This document shows, one piece after another, positions 52,495 through 64,000 of a stretch of DNA of 64,000 bases. The stretch lies in contig NC_135178.1 in assembly GCF_041146795.1 (NCBI RefSeq), positions 4,966,844-5,030,843 on the forward strand, read 5' to 3'. Within the stretch, counting starts at the first letter, position 1; each line of letters opens with the position of its first letter. The translations under genes were made by a program, and so were the position numbers. The notes under the pieces were generated by a model. That model did not search any database and was not told where the DNA came from. It worked only from the letters and a program-made list of their open reading frames with translations. Origin of the DNA: Maylandia zebra (taxonomy: Eukaryota > Chordata > Actinopteri > Cichliformes > Cichlidae).

Positions 52495-53660
52495 CATTAT
52501 GATGATGATGATGAAGCTTTATTTGTCACTTGCAGTTGCCTGCAGCAAAATTGGACCCCTTCTGACCATACATACACAAACATCACATTGGGGAGACAGG
52601 TCAGAACAGGGAGCTTACAGAAAAACAGTGAAATGTACAACACAATAGGGGAGTGGGGGAGGAAAAAAGAGAACTCTACTCAGACTGAGCTCCTGGTAGG
52701 GGATCAGTATGAGAACAGAAAACAAAAATTCCTCAGCACAAAAAGCACATGAATCTTCACACTGTAACACCATGAAAACACATGACAAGCAACAGGGATG
52801 GGTAAATGGGGTGAGAGGTTGCCAGTGTAGACAGCAGCATGATTCCACGCTGGCCCGGTCAATCGCCGTCTGCATCGGGTGGGTGCAACCATTGGAGGCG
52901 TTTGGAGGGGGGAGAGTGTACATCTGCGTCAGTGTACGTGTGTGTGTCCTGTTCAACTTGAGAGAGAGTGTCCTTTTACCTGGTTAAGCAAAGTCAACAG
53001 TCCTGATCCGACGCAGGTGTCCTTGAAGGATACGATCAGAGAGAATTTCTTGTTCAGGAGCCAAATGAGTGAAGGAGATGATTGTTTGGGTTAATGTGAA
53101 CAACTGCATGCAATTTCACAGTTGGTCTAATGTCCATCACTGGTCACTTGATCTGTCAATTTCCCATTGCAGAGCCGTGAGCTTCTCTAAGATCTTATCC
53201 ATATTGCGTTCAATAAACGCAGTGTGAGTACTCAGAGATTGCCCATCGTCAATCACGTCGGCCAGCCTTGTGGGACCGCTTTCTTTGTTTTCGATAAGCC
53301 AGGTTCAAGCCAGCTCCAATCAGCCAGAACTCTGTTATCATGGTTCCGAATGGGTAGATCTCGTTCAACGTCCTCTATTGAGAGTGTCGCCAGACACACG
53401 ATGCAACTGACCACCAAGTATCCGGCAGCAAGGGGCTCTGCAGGACAATCAGGCTCTCCCGAGCCCAGGCTTCTCATCAAAAATAGGGTGTCAATTTCGT
53501 TAAGGGACCAGTTGATCAAATTCATAATTCTTTAGGTCTTAGAGAACAAGACTGAGAGACTCTCTGAGGGTTAGAAAGTTACACGAGAATACACAAGGAC
53601 ATGAGAAGCCAAGCAGGAAAGATAAGGGAAGGGAGAGGGAAAAGATGCAACTGCTTCCGT
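52495..53660 (-). repeat. Unclassified retroposon-like repeat
   Basis: Its left end, read on the minus strand, is GTGACAAATAAAGCTTCATC followed by a short (ATC)n tail, the pattern of a LINE or SINE 3' end. A minus frame at 53525-53253 (LINWSLNEIDTLFLMRSLGS…) and a charged helical segment near 53200-53130 are not recognised. Confidence 0.45.
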
Positions 53661-54399
53661 CAAGAGCGAGATAGGATTTCACATATTCTCAATACGTGTT
53701 CCGTTATCAGATAGACAAAGAGAATGAACATATTCCACTGTCATAGACAAAGCCGATTTTCTTATGAAACTCGCTTCAAAATGAATGCTAAAAAGATAAT
53801 CCATGAATTTCGAAAGATTCCGAAAGAATGGTGTAATCACTACCATCTTGATATGTACACTGAATTTAAGTAAATACTTTATGGCAGAAAACAAACAACT
53901 AAAACAACACACTATAAAGGTGGAGCCGATCAGTAACATTACAGAACGTTGAATTTACTAGACTAAACAATGTTTCTGTGCTTTCAGTTTCTGACCTTAA
54001 TAACTAATCTATGCAATATATCGGGTGTGACTGCTTTTATTTTCTATTTCTGGTACAATACTAGCCTGCAAGCAGGAAAGAAATGATAAGGCAGGGAGTA
54101 CATGTAACATTATGAGAAAACAGTGCTGAGCATGCTTCTGACTACTAACAACAGGCCAAACCATGGTCTCACACTGCCACCTACTGGTACAAAAATGGAG
54201 CATCAGCTACAAATATCCCAGACTAGTTACCAGGTCTATAGTTAAAACTAGTTAATTTAGAGGATTTTCAAAAGAAAATATCACTTACATTTAAAGTAAA
54301 ATAGCTGAAATATAAGTTAATTCACATAAGTGTGATTAGACGTTAGTGGCTATCACACACACACACGTTCATACTGTTGCTCTTTGATTAGATAACTCT
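53661..54399. other. No gene seen
   Basis: AT-rich spacer without recognisable features. Confidence 0.4.
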
Positions 54400-55065
54400 A
54401 TGGCTGCTGTCAATATACAGGCGAAGCTTACGGGTTATGCAGCCAACTTTGTAAGTTGGATCATTAAGTCTATGAATCACCCTGTTAAGCACAAAAAGGT
54501 GCTTACACAACTGAAAAAATCTGATATGTCTTTTCCACAGGGGACTCACCTTTGTATAGCAGACCGATATAGATTGAAGACTGGTTGGGTTGGCCAAATA
54601 GTCCATTCCAACTTTAACTCTAAGACAGAGGGGTGGCCATCCTTATGGGTAAAAACGTCCCATTTCCTGTATCAACCATTTTATCTGATCCTATGGGTCC
54701 TTATTATGGGTCCGTATTACTGTGGTTGGCCAACATTATGGACTTTATGGACAACTTTATGAACTGATTTAAGCCAACATTTACGCCCCCAAATGGGATG
54801 ATGAAACCTTAATTGTCTATTAATTCTCGTGAATTCTGGATATGACAACACACAATCTCATTTTAGCTGGAGGTACAAGCTGTGTGCTCTCTAACCTAGA
54901 AAGAAGCTCTAATAAGGATACTCATCCAGGGCATGCTCCGACTATATTCCTGTCCACAAAATGTTCTATTGGATAAATTCATTTGTCACTGATAAATGTC
55001 CTCTTCCACTTATTGAAACTTGCAATTATCAATCTATTGTTATTTCAGATCATACCCCCCTATTG
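54400..55065 (+). pseudogene. Decayed L1 endonuclease fragment
   Basis: The + strand holds, with frame changes, MSFPQGTHLCIADRYRLKTG, WVGQIVHSNFNSKT, YAPKWDDETLIVY and NLILAGGTSCVLSNLERSS. These parallel the QETHL, FNSK, YAPN and GGDLNCVLN blocks of L1 endonucleases, with the catalytic Glu and Asp altered. It ends where the macrosatellite begins. Confidence 0.65.
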
Positions 55066-55084
55066 ATGAGATGGGGGTTGGATG

Positions 55085-57020
55085 CCTCACAGCCCTCCGC
55101 CTCTGGCAGTGGCCCTTTCTACTAAGGAGGCAAGAGTTCTGCATGTCCTGGTGACCCTCCACCTGTTTCACAGGTGGGTGCAGCCTGATCTATCTAGTGA
55201 AAGTCTAGACAGACCAGACCAGCTCAACCACACAGACACTTCCTACCCGATTTGAGGACAAAAGCAGAGTATGCAATATGTGGGACAAACAAACACACAC
55301 ACACACAAATGGCAAATGTGAGATCATGGGAATCTAAGCAGCTTGAACCGAAAGTGACTAAAAATTGTCAAGGCTGAGCAGGACTCAAGCGCAGACTACG
55401 AATCACAATAAACATTTTTTTTATTTACATGACACAGAGTGCACTATATACAAGTGGGGAGAAGGGGTCCAGCTAATCCAGAGGTCCATGGAGGGTGGGG
55501 GGCTCCACAGGCTCACTGCAACTGCCACACTCACGAACAGGGTCTCAAGGCGGGGCACGGAAAATCTATATACAAGGACAAAATGTTAAATGCCAAGCAA
55601 AGCACAAAGAGAAATCAAAATATTTCCAAAGCTAGAATTGCACTAACGAATGTTACACAGTAGTCCAGCGACAAAGGGCTCCAAGCAACTGCCTTCAGAA
55701 GTGGCTGGTAAACAGGATGATGAACCTCAGGTGAGAAATTGCTTGCAGGTGTGAGGACAGCAACCGGGAGCCCAGGATTAGGTCCACCCAGGCATCGCGT
55801 TGTGAGCAGGGAAGCAAGAAAGAAAGTGAGAGAAACAAAAACAAATACATATACATGTAGCGTAACTGGACCATGACAGTAATATTTCAGTTTGATCAAC
55901 CATCTCAACAAGTTCAATTACTTTCTTTTCAAGCTGCTTACACTACATTGACTTATGTTTTTACACAATCTCAGAAGAGGAGAGCCACTGAGGGAACGCC
56001 TTCCGCCCTCCACACACTCACTCACAGATCAGTTGAAAGGGACAGAAGAAATGGCAAAAGTGAGAATATCTCACACACACACAACAGAGGGGGAAGAGAT
56101 AGAGAAATTGGCAAATGTGAGATCATGCTAAGCAGCTTGAACTGAAAGTGACTGGAAATGTTTACGTTTGATCAGCCACCCATCCATTCTCTGCTGTGTT
56201 TCTTTTCCAGTGTCACAGGGCAGCTCGAGCCTATCCCAGCTATCTTAGGGCGAGAAGCAGGGTGCACCCTCGACAGGTCACCAGTCTGTTACAGGGCTAA
56301 CACATAGACGCAGAAAACCATTCGCACCTATCGCCAATTTACACTCTTCGATTACCTATTGCCACTAACTGCAGGTCGTTGGACTGTGGCAGGAAGCCGG
56401 AGTACAAGGAAAGAACCCACGCAAACACAGGAAGAACATGCAAACTCCACACAGAGCGACGGTAGAGCTGAACTCAAGACCTTCTTCCTGTGCGGTAACG
56501 GTGCTAACCACTGTGCCGCCCGCGTGTGAGCAACCGTCTCCCAGAAATTTAAAAAAGTTCAGTTACTTTCTTTCAAGTTGCTTACACTACATTGACTTTT
56601 GTTTTTACACAATCTCAGAAGAGGAGAGCCACTGAGGGAACGCCTTCCGCCCTCCGACGCCTCCACCGTGACCTCCACTTCTGAGAGGAATTGCCCACAG
56701 ATCAAGCATGGAGTGTGCCTGAATGGACATACAGAACTCCAAGGTTCGGCCCAGTGTTGAGGGTTTTCCCAAAGGAGAGGGCCCGGCGGGCGGTGCCTCA
56801 CAGCCCTCTGCCTCTGGGAGTGGCCCCTTTCTACTAAGGAGGCAAGAGGTGGCCAGGAGTCTGTCAGCAAGTTCTGCATGTCCTGGTGACCCTCCACCTG
56901 TTTCACAGGTGGGTGCAGCCTGATCTATCTAGTGAAAGTCTAGACAGACCAGACCAGCTCAACCACACAGACACTTCCTACCTGATTTGAGGACAAAAGC
57001 AGAGTATGCAATATGTGGGA

Positions 57021-57060
<40 letters not shown>

Positions 57061-58059
57061 GATCAGTTGAAAGGGACAGAAGAAATGGCAAAAGTGAGAA
57101 TATCTCACACACACACACAACAGAGGGGGAAGAGATAGAGAAATTGGCAAATGTGAGATCATGCTAAGCAGCTTGAACTGAAAGTGACTGGAAATGTTTA
57201 CGTTTGATCAGCCACCCATCCATTCTCTGCTGTGTTTCTTTTCCAGTGTCACAGGGCAGCTCGAGCCTATCCCAGCTATCTTAGGGCGAGAAGCAGGGTA
57301 CACCCTCGACAGGTCACCAGTCTGTTACAGGGCTAACACATTGAAGCAGAAAACCATTCGCACCTATCGCCAATTTACACTCTTCGATTACCTATTGCCA
57401 CTAACTGCAGGTCGTTGGACTGTGGCAGGAAGCCGGACTACAAGGAAAGAACCCACGCAAAAACAGGAAGAACATGCAAACTCCACACAGAGCGACGGTA
57501 GAGCTGAACTCAAGACCTTCTTCCTGTGCGGTAACGGTGCCAACCACTGTGCCGCCCGCGTGTGAGCAACCGTCTCCCAGAAATTTAAAAAAGTTCAGTT
57601 ACTTTCTTTCAAGCTGCTTACACTACATTAACTTATGTTTTTACATAATCTCAGAAGAGGAGAGCCACTGAGGGAACGCCTTCCGCCCTCCAACGCCTCC
57701 ACCGTGACCTCCACTTCTGAGAGGAATTGCCCATAGATCAAGCATGGAGTGTGCCTGAATGGACATGCAGAACTCCAAGGTTCGGCCCAGTGTTGAGGGT
57801 TTTCCCAAAGGAGAGGGCCCGGCGGGCGGTGCCTCACAGCCCTCTGCCTCTGGGAGTGGCCCCTTTCTACTAAGGAGGCAAGAGGTGGCCAGGAGTCTGT
57901 CAGCGAGTTCTGCATGTCCTGGTGACCCTCCACCTGTTTCACAGGTGGGTGCAGCCTGATCTATCTAGTGAAAGTCTAGACAGACCAGACCAGCTCAAAC
58001 ACACAGACAAATCCTACCTGATTTGAGGACAAAAGCAGAGTATGCAATATGTGGGACAC

Positions 58060-58132
<73 letters not shown>

Positions 58133-60150
58133 TCAGTTGAAAGGGACAGAAGAAATGGCAAAAGTGAGAATATCTCACACACACACAACAGAGGGGGAAG
58201 AGATAGAGAAATTGGCAAATGTGAGATCATGCTAAGCAGCTTGAACTGAAAGTGACTGGAAATGTTTACGTTTGATCAGCCACCCATCCATTCTCTGCTG
58301 TGTTTCTTTTCCAGTGTCACAGGGCAGCTCGAGCCTATCCCAGCTATCTTAGGGCGAGAAGCAGGGTGCACCCTCGACAGGTCACCAGTCTGTTACAGGG
58401 CTAACACATAGACGCAGAAAACCATTCGCACCTATCACCAATTTATACTCTTCAATTACCTATTGCCACTAACTGCAGGTCGTTGGACTGTGGCAGGAAG
58501 CCGGACTACAAGGAAAGAACCCACGCAAACACAGGAAGAACATGCAAACTCCACACAGAGCGACGGTAGAGCTGAAGTCAAGACCTTCTTCCTGTGCGGT
58601 AACAGTGCTAACCACTGTGCCGCCCGCGTGTGAGCAACCGTCTCCCAGAAATTTAAAAAAGTTCAGTTACTTTCTTTCAAGCTGCTTACACTACATTGAC
58701 TTTTGTTTTTACACAATCTCAGAAGAGGAGAGCCACTGAGGGAACGCCTTCCGCCCTCCAACGCCTCCACCGTGACCTCCACTTCTGAGAGGAATTGCCC
58801 ACAGATCAAGCATGGAGTGTGCCTGAATGGACATACAGAACTCCAAGGTTCGGCCCAGTGTTGAGGGTTTTCCCAAAGGAGAGGGCCCGGCGGGCGGTGC
58901 CTCACAGCCCTCTGCCTCTGGGAGTGGCCCCTTTCTACTAAGGAGGCAAGAGGTGGCCAGGAGTCTGTCAGCAAGTTCTGCATGTCCTGGTGACCCTCCA
59001 CCTGTTTCACAGGTGGGTGCAGCCTGATCTATCTAGTGAAAGTCTAGACAGACCAGACCAGCTCAACCACACAGACACTTCCTACCTGATTTGAGGACAA
59101 AAGCAGAGTATGCAATATGTGGGACAAACACACACACACACACACACACACTCACTAACAGATCAGTTGAAAGGGACAGAAGAAATGGCAAAAGTGAGAA
59201 TATCTCACACACACACAACAGAGGGGGAAGAGATAGAGAAATTGGCAAATGTGAGATCATGCTAAGCAGCTTGAACTGAAAGTGACTGGAAATGTTTACG
59301 TTAGATCAGCCACCCATCCATTCTCTGCTGTGTTTCTTTTCCAGTGTCACAGGGCAGCTCGAGCCTATCCCAGCTATCTTAGGGCGAGAAGCAGGGTGCA
59401 CCCTCGACAGGTCACCAGTCTGTTACAGGGCTAACACATAGACGCAGAAAACCATTCGCACCTATCGCCAATTTATACTCTTCGATTACCTATTGCCACT
59501 AACTGCAGGTCGTTGGACTGTGGCAGGAAGCCGGAGTACAAGGAAAGAACCCACGCAAACACAGGAAGAACATGCAAACTCCACACAGAGCGACGGTAGA
59601 GCTGAACTCAAGACCTTCTTCCTGTGGGGTAACGGTGCTAACCACTGTGCCGCCCGCGTGTGAGCAACCGTCTCCCAGAAATTTAAAAAAGTTCAGTTAC
59701 TTTCTTTCAAGCTGCTTACACTACATTGACTTATGTTTTTACACAATCTCAGAAGAGGAGAGCCACTGAGGGAACGCCTTCCGCCCTCCAACGCCTCCAC
59801 CGTGACCTCCACTTCTGAGAGGAATTGCCCATAGATCAAGCATGGAGTGTGCCTGAATGGACATGCAGAACTCCAAGGTTCGGCCCAGTGTTGAGGGTTT
59901 TCCCAAAGGAGAGGGCCCGGCGGGCGGTGCCTCACAGCCCTCTGCCTCTGGGAGTGGCCCCTTTCTACTAAGGAGGCAAGAGGTGGCCAGGAGTCTGTCA
60001 GCGAGTTCTGCATGTCCTGGTGACCCTCCACCTGTTTCACAGGTGGGTGCAGCCTGATCTATCTAGTGAAAGTCTAGACAGACCAGACCAGCTCAAACAC
60101 ACAGACAAATCCTACCTGATTTGAGGACAAAAGCAGAGTATGCAATATGT

Positions 60151-60235
<85 letters not shown>

Positions 60236-61228
60236 ACAGATCAGTTGAAAGGGACAGAAGAAATGGCAAAAGTGAGAATATCTCACACACACACAACAGA
60301 GGGGGAAGAGATAGAGAAATTGGCAAATGTGAGATCATGCTAAGCAGCTTGAACTGAAAGTGACTGGAAATGTTTACGTTAGATCAGCCACCCATCCATT
60401 CTCTGCTGTGTTTCTTTTCCAGTGTCACAGGGCAGCTCGAGCCTATCCCAGCTATCTTAGGGCGAGAAGCAGGGTGCACCCTCGACAGGTCACCAGTCTG
60501 TTACAGGGCTAACACATAGACGCAGAAAACCATTCGCACCTATCGCCAATTTACACTCTTCGATTACCTATTGCCACTAACTGCAGGTCGTTGGACTGTG
60601 GCAGGAAGCCGGAGTACAAGGAAAGAACCCACGCAAACACAGGAAGAACATGCAAACTCCACACAGAGCGACGGTAGAGCTGAAGTCAAGACCTTCTTCC
60701 TGTGCGGTAACAGTGCTAACCACTGTGCCGCCCGCGTGTGAGCAACCGTCTCCCAGAAATTTAAAAAAGTTCAGTTACTTTCTTTCAAGCTGCTTACACT
60801 ACATTGACTTTTGTTTTTACACAATCTCAGAAGAGGAGAGCCACTGAGGGAACGCCTTCCGCCCTCCGACGCCTCCACCGTGACCTCCACTTCTGAGAGG
60901 AATTGCCCACAGATCAAGCATGGAGTGTGCCTGAATGGACATACAGAACTCCAAGGTTCGGCCCAGTGTTGAGGGTTTTCCCAAAGGAGAGGGCCCGGCG
61001 GGCGGTGCCTCACAGCCCTCTGCCTCTGGGAGTGGCCCCTTTCTACTAAGGAGGCAAGAGGTGGCCAGGAGTCTGTCAGCAAGTTCTGCATGTCCTGGTG
61101 ACCCTCCACCTGTTTCACAGGTGGGTGCAGCCTGATCTATCTAGTGAAAGTCTAGACAGACCAGACCAGCTCAACCACACAGACACTTCCTACCTGATTT
61201 GAGGACAAAAGCAGAGTATGCAATATGT

Positions 61229-61314
<86 letters not shown>

Positions 61315-62302
61315 TCAGTTGAAAGGGACAGAAGAAATGGCAAAAGTGAGAATATCTCACACACACACAACAGAGGGGGAAGAGATAGAGAAATTGGCAA
61401 ATGTGAGATCATGCTAAGCAGCTTGAACTGAAAGTGACTGGAAATGTTTACGTTTGATCAGCCACCCATCCATTCTCTGCTGTGTTTCTTTTCCAGTGTC
61501 ACAGGGCAGCTCGAGCCTATCCCAGCTATCTTAGGGCGAGAAGCAGGGTGCACCCTCGACAGGTCACCAGTCTGTTACAGGGCTAACACATAGACGCAGA
61601 AAACCATTCGCACCTATCGCCAATTTACACTCTTCGATTACCTATTGCCACTAACTGCAGGTCGTTGGACTGTGGCAGGAAGCCGGAGTACAAGGAAAGA
61701 ACCCACGCAAAAACAGGAAGAACATGCAAACTCCACACAGAGCGACGGTAGAGCTGAACTCAAGACCTTCTTCCTGTGCGGTAACGGTGCTAACCACTGT
61801 GCCGCCCGCGTGTGAGCAACCGTCTCCCAGAAATTTAAAAAAGTTCAGTTACTTTCTTTCAAGTTGCTTACACTACATTGACTTTTGTTTTTACACAATC
61901 TCAGAAGAGGAGAGCCACTGAGGGAACGCCTTCCGCCCTCCAACGCCTCCACCGTGACCTCCACTTCTGAGAGGAATTGCCCACAGATCAAGCATGGAGT
62001 GTGCCTGAATGGACATACAGAACTCCAAGGTTCGGCCCAGTGTTGAGGGTTTTCCCAAAGGAGAGGGCCCGGCGGGCGGTGCCTCACAGCCCTCTGCCTC
62101 TGGGAGTGGCCCCTTTCTACTAAGGAGGCAAGAGGTGGCCAGGAGTCTGTCAGCGAGTTCTGCATGTCCTGGTGACCCTCCACCTGTTTCACAGGTGGGT
62201 GCAGCCTGATCTATCTAGTGAAAGTCTAGACAGACCAGACCAGCTCAACCACACAGACACTTCCTACCTGATTTGAGGACAAAAGCAGAGTATGCAATAT
62301 GT

Positions 62303-62363
<61 letters not shown>

Positions 62364-63362
62364 ACAGATCAGTTGAAAGGGACAGAAGAAATGGCAAAAG
62401 TGAGAATATCTCACACACACACACAACAGAGGGGGAAGAGATAGAGAAATTGGCAAATGTGAGATCATGCTAAGCAGCTTGAACTGAAAGTGACTGGAAA
62501 TGTTTACGTTTGATCAGCCACCCATCCATTCTCTGCTGTGTTTCTTTTCCAGTGTCACAGGGCAGCTCGAGCCTATCCCAGCTATCTTAGGGCGAGAAGC
62601 AGGGTGCACCCTCGACAGGTCACCAGTCTGTTACAGGGCTAACACATAGAAGCAGAAAACCATTCGCACCTATCGCCAATTTACACTCTTCGATTACCTA
62701 TTGCCACTAACTGCAGGTCGTTGGACTGTGGCAGGAAGCCGGAGTACAAGGAAAGAACCCACGCAAAAACAGGAAGAACATGCAAACTCCACACAGAGCG
62801 ACGGTAGAGCTGAACTCAAGACCTTCTTCCTGTGCGGTAACGGTGCTAACCACTGTGCCGCCCGCGTGTGAGCAACCGTCTCCCAGAAATTTAAAAAAGT
62901 TCAGTTACTTTCTTTCAAGCTGCTTACACTACATTGACTTTTGTTTTTACAGAATCTCAGAAGAGGAGAGCCACTGAGGGAACGCCTTCCGCCCTCCGAC
63001 GCCTCCACCGTGACCTCCACTTCTGAGAGGAATTGCCCACAGATCAAGCATGGAGTGTGCCTGAATGGACATACAGAACTCCAAGGTTCGGCCCAGTGTT
63101 GAGGGTTTTCCCAAAGGAGAGGGCCCGGCGGGCGGTGCCTCACAGCCCTCTGCCTCTGGGAGTGGCCCCTTTCTACTAAGGAGGCAAGAGGTGGCCAGGA
63201 GTCTGTCAGCGAGTTCTGCATGTCCTGGTGACCCTCCACCTGTTTCACAGGTGGGTGCAGCCTGATCTATCTAGTGAAAGTCTAGACAGACCAGACCAGC
63301 TCAACCACACAGACACTTCCTACCTGATTTGAGGACAAAAGCAGAGTATGCAATATGTGGGA

Positions 63363-63432
<70 letters not shown>

Positions 63433-64000
63433 TCAGTTGAAAGGGACAGAAGAAATGGCAAAAGTGAGAATATCGCACACACACACAACAGAGGGGGAAG
63501 AGATAGAGAAATTGGCAAATGTGAGATCATGCTAAGCAGCTTGAACTGAAAGTGACTGGAAATGTTTACGTTAGATCAGCCACCCATCCATTCTCTGCTG
63601 TGTTTCTTTTCCAGTGTCACAGGGCAGCTCGAGCCTATCCCAGCTATCTTAGGGCGAGAAGCAGGGTGCACCCTCGACAGGTCACCAGTCTGTTACAGGG
63701 CTAACACATAGACGCAGAAAACCATTCGCACCTATCGCCAATTTATACTCTTCGATTACCTATTGCCACTAACTGCAGGTCGTTGGACTGTGGCAGGAAG
63801 CCGGAGTACAAGGAAAGAACCCACGCAAACACAGGAAGAACATGCAAACTCCACACAGAGCGACGGTAGAGCTGAACTCAAGACCTTCTTCCTGTGGGGT
63901 AACGGTGCTAACCACTGTGCCGCCCGCGTGTGAGCAACCGTCTCCCAGAAATTTAAAAAAGTTCAGTTACTTTCTTTCAAGCTGCTTACACTACATTGAC
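55085..64000 (+). repeat. Macrosatellite array, unit about 1.03-1.08 kb, running off the window
   Basis: The landmark TCCTGGTGAC recurs at 55146, 56881, 57917, 58985, 60015, 61093, 62167 and 63223. From 56881 onward the spacings are 1036, 1068, 1030, 1078, 1074 and 1056. Each unit holds an exon-like GC-rich block (AAGAGGAGAGCC to CTGTTTCACAG/GTGGGT), a (CA)n tract of varying length, AGTTGAAAGGGACAGAAGAA, and a reversed SINE-like segment (CCATCCATTCTCTGCTGTGT to AACCACTGTGCCGCCCG). Units look very alike; most length change is in (CA)n. The first part (55085-56150) is incomplete and carries an insertion at 55366-55878. Conserved 65-115 aa frames here reflect unit identity, not evidence of translation. 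Confidence 0.92.
55366..55878 (-). mobile_element. TGTCA…TGACA repeat in the first array unit
   Basis: TGTCAAGGCTGAGC at the left and GGACCATGACA at the right. The minus strand has AATAAA (about 55421) then GCTTGAGTCCTGCTCAGCC. It interrupts a unit between AAGTGACTAAAAAT and sequence continuing toward GTTTGATCAACC. No clear TSD. Confidence 0.55.

Noticed and set aside
56559..56906. A 115-aa minus frame and a 66-aa plus frame conserved in all array units
   Set aside because: Conservation follows from near-identity of the units. There is no domain, no start context and no codon bias to support translation.
58049..58249. Open frames made of Thr-His or Cys-Val repeats in the array
   Set aside because: They are translations of (CA)n tracts and recur in every unit; not genes.
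56000..64000. CRISPR-like regular repeats
   Set aside because: Units of about 1 kb with a microsatellite and a SINE-like segment in vertebrate DNA; nothing like a CRISPR array.

Overview
The window is vertebrate nuclear DNA, most likely from a teleost fish, possibly a percomorph such as a cichlid (inferred from the repeat mix, not proven). It holds one recognisable host gene, a gamma-glutamyltransferase 5-like gene on the + strand (coding exons 11503-33089). Its 12 exons join in frame to 602 codons including the stop. No other host protein gene, tRNA, rRNA or CRISPR array could be supported. Almost all the rest is transposable elements, many nested, plus a macrosatellite array at the right edge.

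Layout. 1-2434: a minus-strand L1-type LINE (ORF1, and ORF2 endonuclease running off the window). 2925-11283: L2-like and other LINE fragments, hAT-type elements with 8-bp target-site duplications (TSDs), and a hAT end about 220 bp before the ggt5 start codon. 11503-33089: ggt5. Its third intron (13.9 kb) carries a structurally complete BEL/Pao LTR retrotransposon (13560-21604): near-identical LTRs, a perfect 5-bp TSD and one open 2077-codon gag-pol frame. The same intron carries a decayed minus-strand LINE (22540-26010). Intron 9 carries two hAT elements, one of them a three-level nest. 33090-39960: LINE fragments, then a minus-strand L1 whose ORF1 is split by three hAT elements inserted one inside another, each with its own 8-bp TSD. 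40000-46005: a decayed second BEL/Pao-like remnant, a TGTCATG-family repeat, a 5'-truncated LINE with an open 380-aa reverse transcriptase frame, and an L2-like tail. 46480-51470: one LINE interrupted by two hAT elements and a retroposed fragment. 51470-55065: LINE debris. 55085-64000: tandem units of about 1.03-1.08 kb, each with an exon-like block, a (CA)n tract and a reversed SINE-like segment.

How it fits together. ggt5 should encode a type II membrane ectoenzyme that cleaves gamma-glutamyl bonds of glutathione and leukotriene C4. The gene seems intact despite heavy insertion, because every insertion is intronic. The youngest event is probably the BEL/Pao insertion: its LTRs differ only inside a short internal repeat tract. 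Two similar hAT-derived cassettes lie in the same orientation on either side of ggt5 and could mediate recombination.

Limits: all exon joins, element ends and family names come from reading by eye. Repeat families are named by motif and TSD, not by database comparison.
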